Source: Flavobacteriales bacterium (GTDB lineage Bacteria; Bacteroidota; Bacteroidia; Flavobacteriales_D; Sanyastnellaceae). From it: DNA of 42,580 bases. Positions 35,370 to 42,310 of the stretch are shown here, in pieces. Positions within the stretch are counted from its first letter, which is position 1. Every line of letters begins with the position of its first letter. Under the pieces are notes generated by a model, which did no database searches, was not told where the DNA came from, and worked only from the letters and a program-made list of their open reading frames with translations. The translations under genes were made by a program, and so were the position numbers. The stretch is taken from the NCBI GenBank assembly GCA_015665315.1, contig JADFAK010000131.1, forward strand, positions 1 through 42,580, given 5' to 3'.

Positions 35370-38300
35370 AATGATTAAGATATATAGTTAAACACTAGCT
35401 ATTTAAATAAAAGTAGGGCCGACCGAAACCGGCCCTACTCTTTTGGTTAATCTTTACGATAATATTAACAAGCTACACCAAACTGTCCAAGGAACAGTAG
35501 AAGGTCTTGCGTGTTAGTGATTCCATCGTCGTTCAAGTCAGTAGGACATGCGCTACCAAGTGTGAACGTACAAGAACCATCATCATTCGTGATCGTTGGA
35601 TCTGAAGTATAGTTATCTGCATCTGGATATGTACATCCAGCACAAGAAGTATACTCACAAAGCGTACAATCACTCAATGGAGGAACAGCATCATAGTTAC
35701 AAGCTGTTGGCTCTTGACATGCGAAACATGTACCAGCACCTACAGAGAAGTAAACGTTAGAAACTGGAGCACCACCTGAAGCAGGTGAAGAAGCACCAAC
35801 AATCAACCATGAGATTTCAGAATCGAATGATCCACCACCAACGTTGATATAGTAACATCCATCAAGTAGACAAAGAACATCAGCTTGGAATGCACCAGCG
35901 GCTAGAGTTCCAGAACCTTGTGAAACGCCAGACGTTGCATCAAACACTTCGTAAGTTGCTCCGTTCCATCCGTCACCGAATGCATCGTTCAACTGAATTG
36001 TTACACAGTTGTCGAAACAGCATGATCCGTCGTCGATAGTCGCACCAGGAGTGAAGTTACAAGCAGTTGTGTCAGTACAACCAGCACAAGTCAAGTACTC
36101 ACATGATCCATCTTCAGTATCAGCAAGTGAATCGAAGTTACAAGCGATTGGGTCAGTACAACCACAAATGCCTCCGCCCAATACGAACGTGTAAACTCCA
36201 GCACCACCAGCAGCAACAGCGTTGCCTAGGTCATCAAACAAGTTGAATCCAACTTCAGAATCAAATGATCCACCACCAACAGTCAATGTATAGCAGCCAT
36301 CATCACAAATACAGAAGTAGTCATCTCCAAGCTCGTTTCCAGCAAAGTTGTCTGTGTCAGAACCTTCTTGAGCAGTATCGATGTCACCAGAAGCAACAAC
36401 GTTACCTAAACCATCAGTGATAGAGTAAGTAGCTCCGTTCCATCCGTCACCGAATGTATCAACCATATCCATGTTGAATCCGTATCCTGGTCCAGGAACG
36501 CAAGCAGCACATAGACAAGAGAAGTAGTCACATGAACCGTCATCAACGTTTGCAGTTGAATCGTAGTTACAAGCAGCAGTTCCCATACAACCAGGAACAA
36601 CAACCTCACACTCGTGAGAGATAGTGTATCCTTGTGGAGTTCCACTTACGTAAACGAAGTAAACCTCGCCAACTACAGAAACAAATTGCAACCATACGTC
36701 ATCAGATTGGAAGAATCCACAGTCTGCACCAGCTTGGTTGTCATCAACCTCACTAGCGAAACATGAGAATGTTCCAGCACAAGTCTGATCAGAAGAAGTG
36801 TAGATATCCATTTGCGTGTCAGATACAGAGTACTCACCTGAACCACCGTCACACGTACGGATAGTATGTAGGTCACCTGTTCCAACGAATGAATACCAAG
36901 CACCGATTCCAGGAGAACCGTTACATCCAGCTACAAGTAGTGGAGCGTCAGCTGCAGTAGCACAAGCCAATGAACCAGCTAAGTCAACAGTACCACAAGG
37001 AAGTGCAGTAGCGTTCAAACAGTCATCGTTAGTCAAAGGATCTCCGATACAATCGTATACACATGAACCATCGTCGATGTTTGCACCTGCAGGTACATCG
37101 TAGTTAGTTGCAAATGGATCAGTACAACCCAAGATACCACAATCAGTAGTGAACTCAAACTCACCACAGTTGATTGGATCAGTTGTGTAAACGAAGAAGT
37201 AGTAGTCAGTGTTAGCTGTCAACGTAAAGAACGCAGACAAGTCACCAGCACAAGTACCAGTTACTAGAGGACAACAAGCAATCTCAACGATGTTTCCACA
37301 TCCTAGGTTACCAAGATCTTCATAAACAGTCATACCTACAGTACCACCAGAGATGTTAGTAACGTTGAAGTTAAATGTATCACAAGTACCAGAGTTTTGG
37401 TAGAACCAAACACCGTAAGGAGTTGCGAAAGCAGGAGTACATGCATCTGGTGCATCAGGACCAACACAACATAGGTTACCTGGGAAGGTTACACCATAAG
37501 GCTGGAAGATAGCATCAGCACAATCATCGTTAATCGAAGTTGAACCAGTACAGTCAACACAGTTAACATCCAATAGGAAGTCACCAGTTGCACCACCGAA
37601 TCCGTGAACCAAAATGTAGTAATCTACACCTGGAGTCGTATTGAATACAAACTCAGACAAGAAACCAGTACAGTTCGGGCTGTCATCGTTACCACCTAGA
37701 CAAAGTAGGTTAGAACAATCAGGAGCTGCTTCGTATACAGAGATACGTGTATCAAATCCAGAAGTTGTGTTACAAGTAGACAAGAAAACTTGGTCACCTG
37801 TTCCATCAAATACATACCAAACACCAGGACCATCTACTGCAGTTCCACAGTTAGTTCCAGTCAACAACTCATTATCTTGAGAGTTGATAGAAGTTCCTGC
37901 AACCTGAATACCACAAGTAACAAGCTCAGCATTCGAGCAGTCGTTGTTGTCCGGAGGACATACACATGAACCATCGTCATTGTTTGCATAAGGGTTGAAG
38001 TTCAAGCAAACTGCATCAGTACAACCATCAATAGCACAAACAGCACCACCAATTGGGAATCCAGAAGGACCGAATGGAGCACCACCAGCGAAAATAACGT
38101 TACCTAGTTGATCTTCGAAAGAGAAACCAATCTCTCCGTCGAAAGTTCCACCACCTACAGATAGAGAGTAGCAACCATCAGCCATACAGATGAAATCTGT
38201 TTGAGCATCTCCAGCTACAATCGTACCTGAAGCAATAACAGCAGCAGTTACAAGATCAGAAATCTGGTAAGTAGCACCGTTCCATCCGTCACCGAATGAA

Positions 38301-39435
38301 TCAGTCATAATCATAGACATCAATTGCTCACTTGGATCACAAGTAACACATGAACCATCGTCACAGATTGCCGAAGGATCGTAGTTATTTGCAGCAGTAT
38401 CAGTACAACCTACAGTTCCACCCAATGCAAATCCAATAACCTCAGGACCTGCACCAGCAGCCAATGTACCTGAAGCAATTACGTTTCCTAGTTCGTCAGT
38501 TGCAGACCATGTAGCGTTGTCCCATCCGTCACCGAATGAATCAGTCATTTCCATGTTGTAGCAACCGTCAAGCAGACAGAAAGTATCGTTAAATGGAGCA
38601 CCGCCAGAAGCGATTACGTTACCCAAGTCATCAGAGAAAGTGAATCCAAGCTCAGAATCGAACAATCCACCACCTACAGATAGAGTAACACATGTGTCAT
38701 AACAGCAAGAACCGTCATCAGCAGCTGCCAATGAGTCATAGTTACAAGCAGTCGTATCAGTACATCCTGGAGGGCATGCACCACCGTTTACTTGGAATAC
38801 GTGATTGATTAAATCAGCAACACCCGACTGTGGGTTGTCAGCACCATTCAATACCCAAGAAATTTCAGAATCAAATGATCCACCACCTACAGAGATACCG
38901 TAGCATCCAGTCGCAAGACATAATTCGTCAGTCGCTGAAAATCCAGTAGTAAATGTTCCAGTTGTAACAACCAACAAAGTGTTCATATCAGTAATAGTGT
39001 ATGAAGCACCGTTCCATCCGTCACCGAATGAGTCGATCATGTCAACAGACAAGCAGTTGTCGAAACAACAAGATCCATCGTCAATTGTAATACCAGCACC
39101 ACCATAGTTACAAGCGGTAGTTGTGATACAACCGATACATGAATAATCACATGAACCATCCTCAAGCGTTGCTAGAGAATCAAAGTTACATGCACCTGGA
39201 TCAGTACATCCAGCACATGTTAAATACTCACAAGAACCATCTTCAAAGTTGGCTGTTGAGTCGTAGTTACAAGCAATCGGATCTGTACAACCCGCAACGA
39301 AACATGGCAATGAAGTTGGATTGGCAGATACAAAAATTGTAACTGTTCCACCTGTACCAGTGAATGTTCCAGATGCAATAGCTGCACCATTGCGTGTAAT
39401 TACATATGTAGCACCATTCCATCCGTCACCGAATG
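33061..39435 (-). repeat. In-frame DNA repeat family encoding FGDGWNG
   Basis: A 22-nt core (plus-strand CCGTTCCATCCGTCACCGAA plus TG) encoding the FGDGWNG motif occurs nine times. Exact copies start at 33064, 33298, 34303, 35961, 36435, 38277 and 39009; near-exact copies lie at about 38517 and 39414. Three are in the 1315-aa gene and six in the 1424-aa gene. Flanking bases (GAATGAATC) are also often kept. A second shared stretch of about 55 nt (TACAACCAGCACAAGTCAAG core) occurs near 33540 and 36075. Such identity at synonymous sites points to recent duplication, gene conversion or strong codon selection. Confidence 0.85.
35412..35439. terminator. Terminator of the 1424-aa repeat-protein gene
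   Basis: AGTAGGGCCG and CGGCCCTACT form a perfect 10-bp GC-rich stem around ACCGAAAC, 26 nt past the minus-strand stop. On the minus strand it is followed by TTTTATTTAAAT. It separates the 1424-aa from the 1315-aa gene, 43 nt before the latter's start, so the latter depends on read-through or an unseen promoter. Confidence 0.85.
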
Positions 39436-39739
39436 AATCAAGTCCTTCAAACACGTAACAGTCATCTACTAAACATAGATCAGTTACTGAAGGCGCACCA
39501 CCCGAAGCTACTAAACCAGCGGCTCCATCATACAAATTCCACGAAATCTCAGAATCGAAAGATCCTGACGTAATTGAAATCTGGACACAGTTGTCGTAAC
39601 AACAATCCAGTGCATCTACGTCCGTAGATACATAGTTACAAGCTGCAGTGTCATTACACCCAGCTTGCGCGTCAATGGTCCAAAAGGCTAAACAGCCTAA
39701 GAAGAGGACCGAAGCTAACTTCGTAAAAGCTTTCTTCAT
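35465..39739 (-). CDS. Giant secreted GCTD-repeat protein with C-terminal dockerin-like loop (1424 aa)
   Basis: Signal peptide (MKKAFTKLASVLFLGCLAFWTIDAQA), then repeats start almost at once (GCNDTAACNY). About thirteen GCTD-type units are present, several degenerate (GCITTTACNYGG, GCMGTAACNYDS, FACQEPTACNYD, GCTYPDADNYTS). Six SFDSE-type and six GDGWNGA-type half-repeats alternate. A central region of about 400 residues holds three NDDC-starting PPC-like domains (DNNDCSNAELVTCG, INDDCADAIFQPYG, TNDDCLNATALPCG). There is no T9SS type-A tail. Instead the protein ends CPTDLNDDGITNTQDLLLFLGQFGVAC-like (written here in part): a single EF-hand/dockerin-type loop with D, N, D, N, D at calcium positions, closing with Cys. 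Secretion route and attachment are therefore uncertain. Confidence 0.87.
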   Translation of the reverse strand: MKKAFTKLASVLFLGCLAFWTIDAQAGCNDTAACNYVSTDVDALDCCYDNCVQISITSGSFDSEISWNLYDGAAGLVASGGAPSVTDLCLVDDCYVFEGLDSFGDGWNGATYVITRNGAAIASGTFTGTGGTVTIFVSANPTSLPCFVAGCTDPIACNYDSTANFEDGSCEYLTCAGCTDPGACNFDSLATLEDGSCDYSCIGCITTTACNYGGAGITIDDGSCCFDNCLSVDMIDSFGDGWNGASYTITDMNTLLVVTTGTFTTGFSATDELCLATGCYGISVGGGSFDSEISWVLNGADNPQSGVADLINHVFQVNGGACPPGCTDTTACNYDSLAAADDGSCCYDTCVTLSVGGGLFDSELGFTFSDDLGNVIASGGAPFNDTFCLLDGCYNMEMTDSFGDGWDNATWSATDELGNVIASGTLAAGAGPEVIGFALGGTVGCTDTAANNYDPSAICDDGSCVTCDPSEQLMSMIMTDSFGDGWNGATYQISDLVTAAVIASGTIVAGDAQTDFICMADGCYSLSVGGGTFDGEIGFSFEDQLGNVIFAGGAPFGPSGFPIGGAVCAIDGCTDAVCLNFNPYANNDDGSCVCPPDNNDCSNAELVTCGIQVAGTSINSQDNELLTGTNCGTAVDGPGVWYVFDGTGDQVFLSTCNTTSGFDTRISVYEAAPDCSNLLCLGGNDDSPNCTGFLSEFVFNTTPGVDYYILVHGFGGATGDFLLDVNCVDCTGSTSINDDCADAIFQPYGVTFPGNLCCVGPDAPDACTPAFATPYGVWFYQNSGTCDTFNFNVTNISGGTVGMTVYEDLGNLGCGNIVEIACCPLVTGTCAGDLSAFFTLTANTDYYFFVYTTDPINCGEFEFTTDCGILGCTDPFATNYDVPAGANIDDGSCVYDCIGDPLTNDDCLNATALPCGTVDLAGSLACATAADAPLLVAGCNGSPGIGAWYSFVGTGDLHTIRTCDGGSGEYSVSDTQMDIYTSSDQTCAGTFSCFASEVDDNQAGADCGFFQSDDVWLQFVSVVGEVYFVYVSGTPQGYTISHECEVVVPGCMGTAACNYDSTANVDDGSCDYFSCLCAACVPGPGYGFNMDMVDTFGDGWNGATYSITDGLGNVVASGDIDTAQEGSDTDNFAGNELGDDYFCICDDGCYTLTVGGGSFDSEVGFNLFDDLGNAVAAGGAGVYTFVLGGGICGCTDPIACNFDSLADTEDGSCEYLTCAGCTDTTACNFTPGATIDDGSCCFDNCVTIQLNDAFGDGWNGATYEVFDATSGVSQGSGTLAAGAFQADVLCLLDGCYYINVGGGSFDSEISWLIVGASSPASGGAPVSNVYFSVGAGTCFACQEPTACNYDAVPPLSDCTLCEYTSCAGCTYPDADNYTSDPTITNDDGSCTFTLGSACPTDLNDDGITNTQDLLLFLGQFGVAC

Positions 39740-40409
39740 TTTGTCTTGGTTTTTGGTTAATACTTAAAAAAATATTGTCGGGATAACCCCGATAGTTAAA
39801 TTGTTTCCAAATGTAAGTGAGCCGAAATCTTCATCACAAAATAATCCTACGCACAATTTCGACATGATCAATACTGTTCATTAATTATATACTGGCACAT
39901 AAGTGCCTATTCCTACAAGGTGTTGAATGGAGCAAGTGAGGTAAGTCAAGGTAAAGGTTGTTCGCTTTCGGGCACAAAAACCGTTCAGCATTTCAAAATT
40001 ATGCATTTAATCCCGTTTTTCCTAAAACTGATCGAGCAAAATATGCTCTTCGTCCCAAGTTAAGCAGTCTACCGACATGATTATCAGCGATATCCTACCT
40101 CAATTTTCAGAACGAGGATGACAAATATAAGAAAGAATCAATACCGATCAACTCAAAATTGAAATTCTTCCCAATTCGACACAAAAGCCCAGAACCCCCA
40201 GTAAATCAGGCAACAAGGATGCATGCCGACTATTTTTTATCAAAGTTTTTTTTTTAGTCTGAGAATATAGACTTCTATGTCCACAGGTGCAAAATGACTT
40301 AAATGCAAGAAATTGCATTTCGCGTAAAATTAGTTCTAAAAAAAACTTTTTTTGCCATGTCAGCCCAACCAAATTGGAAATATTCGGCAAACCATTCAAT
40401 AGAATACGA
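39740..40409. other. 670-bp non-coding region
   Basis: No convincing gene was found. It holds the promoter candidate and leader of the 1424-aa gene (39740-39840). Several short perfect hairpins are present: GGCAC-ATAA-GTGCC (39894-39907), GAGCA-AAATA-TGCTC (40034-40048) and AAATGCAA-GAAA-TTGCATTT (40301-40320). Two homopolymer tracts (T10 near 40245; A8 followed by T7 near 40340) also occur. None of the hairpins is followed by a proper T-run on either strand. An ncRNA cannot be excluded. No tRNA was recognised. Confidence 0.6.
39808..39840 (-). promoter_or_regulatory. Promoter of the 1424-aa repeat-protein gene
   Basis: On the minus strand TTTG (39840-39837), a 21-nt spacer and TACATTTG (39815-39808) match the Bacteroidota -33 and -7 elements (TTTG, TAnnTTTG) with ideal spacing. 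This gives a leader of about 60 nt. Inside the leader TCGGG-GTTAT-CCCGA forms a small hairpin followed within a few bases by a T-run (complement of 39766-39772), which could be an attenuator or mRNA-stabilising element. Confidence 0.65.
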
Positions 40410-40892
40410 CTACCACATTTCGGCATGCCAACTTTGAGCGAATGGCACAAGCCATCCTTCGCGCAGCTCACCTTTCGTTTTGACCAAATTATTGAACACC
40501 CGTGTCTCATCTGTAATAAGACCAGCCTTGCGCATAGCCCAGAACTCATGCATTTGCGTTATCGCTAATCCCCCCTCCTTTATCCAAGCTATGGCCATAC
40601 GATCAAAGAAGTCGACCGACAGTAATTCACCCAGCTCTCGCACCAAGGCCACACTCGCATCAATCGAACATCCCGTAACACCACTCGCCTCTTCGTCGAC
40701 GGCAAATACCAGAAACCTCTTGCGTTCCAGTGCATAGGAGGCTTGTAGCGGGCTACCATGCGCAGACCATGAGTCCGTAAACTCATCACATTTCTTTGTT
40801 ATAAGTTCTATTTCTTGATCAGACAACTCACGAGAACATTGGTAGACCCAAATTCTGGAATGGTCGGGCATGGTGGAAAAGTCAAGTTTCAT
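40410..40892 (-). CDS. Conserved Bacteroidota cytosolic protein, unknown function
   Basis: This 160-aa protein lacks a signal peptide or membrane segment. It contains VYQCSRELSDQEIELITKKC, FTDSWSAHGSPLQASYALER, FLVFAVDEEASGVTGCSIDASVALVRELG and a late region FWAMRKAGLITDETRVFNNLVKTKGEL. Relatives are widespread in Bacteroidota and are sometimes labelled ABC transporter ATPase, but no Walker motif is present here, so that label is unsupported. The start overlaps the 3' end of the exosortase-partner gene by 11 nt, so it is the last gene of that operon. Whether it takes part in sorting is unknown. Confidence 0.8.
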   Translation of the reverse strand: MKLDFSTMPDHSRIWVYQCSRELSDQEIELITKKCDEFTDSWSAHGSPLQASYALERKRFLVFAVDEEASGVTGCSIDASVALVRELGELLSVDFFDRMAIAWIKEGGLAITQMHEFWAMRKAGLITDETRVFNNLVKTKGELREGWLVPFAQSWHAEMW

Positions 40893-41424
40893 TTGCTGTG
40901 GTATTGATTAAAAGTGAATAAGCGGGCACCAAGATCATCAAAGGGACTGGAGACTGCAAGGCTCCGAGAATCTTTCTAGCAAAGCCATACCCTTCGGTAC
41001 CGTGGCCAAAGAACCTGGAAACGGTAAAAACCGCAACAGCAACTAGTAAAAAGCCAAGATAAGCCACGACAATCTGCCTCGTTAAGTTTTTGCTCCCCGT
41101 CCACAGGGAAAACGCTTTGATCACTATTGCCGCATTCAAAACCAAGAAAACCAAGGCGGCCATCCATTTCAATACGACTAACTGCCCCTCATCCAGTCGC
41201 ATCAGCACCTCAACGGGCTCGTGGTTAAAATAGTAATCAAAGGGATGGTCTTTTCTAAACATCTGCAATGCAGCCACTCGCTCTGGACCAGACATTTGGG
41301 CGTAGCCCTGAATATTTACCGCCTGTTCTAGGATGAAATTGGTTTCAATCTTTACACGTTCTTGAAAAAAGCCGAATACAATTCCGACAAAAACGAGCAG
41401 GAAGGCAAGGGCTTTATTTTTCAT
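40882..41424 (-). CDS. Exosortase-associated membrane protein
   Basis: This 180-aa protein has an N-terminal membrane segment (LAFLLVFVGIVFGFF). An extracytoplasmic part of about 65 residues follows (VKIETNFILEQAVNIQGYAQM ... DYYFNHEPVEVLMRL). Three more membrane segments come after it (LKWMAALVFLVLNAAIVI, QIVVAYLGFLLVAVAVFTV, PVPLMILVPAYSLLI). Its place directly after an exosortase and its topology match the XrtX-associated membrane protein type; the name is from memory of that family and needs a profile search. The start overlaps the exosortase 3' end by 11 nt, so the two are very likely made together as partners. Confidence 0.7.
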   Translation of the reverse strand: MKNKALAFLLVFVGIVFGFFQERVKIETNFILEQAVNIQGYAQMSGPERVAALQMFRKDHPFDYYFNHEPVEVLMRLDEGQLVVLKWMAALVFLVLNAAIVIKAFSLWTGSKNLTRQIVVAYLGFLLVAVAVFTVSRFFGHGTEGYGFARKILGALQSPVPLMILVPAYSLLINTTANET

Positions 41425-41962
41425 CGTTGGGCTTTGCCTCTTTTAGGCCGACATCTGAAAGTCGATTGATCCAAAAATACCACAATCCGAAAACGAACAA
41501 GTACACCAATACTGTAAAGGTATAATCATGATGAAATTGCAGGGACTCGGGGCTCACAGAGACGATGATCACCAGGGCAACTATGCGCAAGGCGTTGATT
41601 AGATGGACACACAACAAACCCAGTGGTAAAAACCACAGTTTATGTTTGATTGGGCCCGGGAAAGCCATGACAAAAACTGCCAACAATGACAACAGGGTAA
41701 TTCCGTCACACGGCGCACCAATTTCGATCCAGTGCGAGTCGACTATTCCAACGAAATTGGCAAATTCTCCCACATGAGGCCGCAATTCGTAGCCTAGAAT
41801 ATTGAGAATGCTCTCGGTAAGCCACACCAAGTTATCAATAATGAAATGATCGAAATTGGTATGAGGCTGCAGGTAAAACTCGTAAAGGAGGTACCACAAT
41901 AAGTAGACCCCCGGAGCAATAACAATAAATCGAATAAAAGGATTCGAGAACGAAAGCTTCAT
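41414..41962 (-). CDS. Exosortase/archaeosortase-family transpeptidase (XrtX-like)
   Basis: This 182-aa integral membrane enzyme has the three catalytic residues of the family placed as expected: C85 in GAPCDGITLL, R126 in HLINALRIVAL, and H144 or H145 in FHHDYTFTVLVYLFVF. The C, R and H blocks sit at or in membrane segments. Exosortases cleave a C-terminal sorting tripartite signal and are thought to transfer the substrate to a polysaccharide or other acceptor. It is short compared with EpsH-type enzymes (about 260-300 aa) but normal for Bacteroidota minimal forms. Start 41962 lies one base after the stop of the substrate-like gene; an ATG at 41986 overlaps that gene. Confidence 0.88.
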   Translation of the reverse strand: MKLSFSNPFIRFIVIAPGVYLLWYLLYEFYLQPHTNFDHFIIDNLVWLTESILNILGYELRPHVGEFANFVGIVDSHWIEIGAPCDGITLLSLLAVFVMAFPGPIKHKLWFLPLGLLCVHLINALRIVALVIIVSVSPESLQFHHDYTFTVLVYLFVFGLWYFWINRLSDVGLKEAKPNDEK

Positions 41963-41963
41963 C

Positions 41964-42173
41964 TCACCCTTTACGCGTGAGATCATGGGCTTTCTTACCA
42001 CCATAGGCAATGCCAGCAGCAATAAGGAAACCTAGTCCGCCATCAATAGGACAAGGACCGCCAAAAGGACCGTCGCAAGGTGGTGGATTATCTTCTGGAA
42101 AAGGCTGAGCCCCAACGATCATTGGTAATGCGAGCCAGGCACAAACGATGCCCCAAGAGATGATTTTTTTCAT
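41964..42173 (-). CDS. PID-CTERM-like mini exosortase substrate
   Basis: This 69-aa protein has a signal peptide (KKIISWGIVCAWLALPMIVGAQ). A mature segment of only about 20 residues follows (PFPEDNPPPCDGPFGGPC) with two cysteines and five prolines. Then comes a C-terminal sorting-type signal: P42-I-D44, GGLGFLIAAGIAYGG as a short hydrophobic helix, and a basic tail (KKAHDLTRK). This matches the PID-CTERM class known beside Bacteroidota exosortases. The exosortase gene starts one base after its stop. If cleaved at PID, almost nothing but a proline/cysteine peptide would remain on the surface. Confidence 0.82.
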   Translation of the reverse strand: MKKIISWGIVCAWLALPMIVGAQPFPEDNPPPCDGPFGGPCPIDGGLGFLIAAGIAYGGKKAHDLTRKG

Positions 42174-42201
42174 GTTAATCTGGTTACTGAGCGTACATCG
42201 A

Positions 42202-42285
42202 CAAAGCTACGACATTTTCAAAACACTGCGAACATCACATCAAAATATCATTTACGCCAGTTGAATCGGCAGAATACTATATTTG
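42202..42285. promoter_or_regulatory. Divergent promoter candidates for the exosortase operon and the Wzz-like gene
   Basis: On the plus strand TATATTTG (42278-42285) is an exact TAnnTTTG match 25 nt before the ATG at 42311, with a weak -33 (TTTA at 42251-42254). On the minus strand TAGCTTTG (42209-42202) lies 28 nt before the ATG at 42173, with TTCG at 42232-42229 as a weak -33 at 19-nt spacing. Confidence 0.45.
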
Positions 42286-42310
42286 CACTTCGCTTCCGTA
42301 AATCGCGACA

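Noticed and set aside
33061-39435. CRISPR array
   Set aside because: The repeats are coding, in frame, irregularly spaced (about 200-1300 bp) and encode a conserved protein motif; no cas genes are nearby.
40301-40320. AAATGCAA-GAAA-TTGCATTT as terminator
   Set aside because: Perfect stem and tetraloop, but no T-run follows on either strand and no gene ends close by (nearest stop about 90 nt away).
40148-40549. Minus-strand frame of 133 codons
   Set aside because: Its upstream third is a shadow of the 160-aa gene, and the rest is low-complexity AT-rich sequence without protein-like composition.
40410-40892. ABC transporter ATPase label for the 160-aa protein
   Set aside because: No Walker A, Walker B or signature motif can be seen.
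41963-42022. Longer start for the exosortase
   Set aside because: It would overlap the PID-CTERM gene by up to 59 nt; the ATG at 41962 sits one base after that gene's stop.
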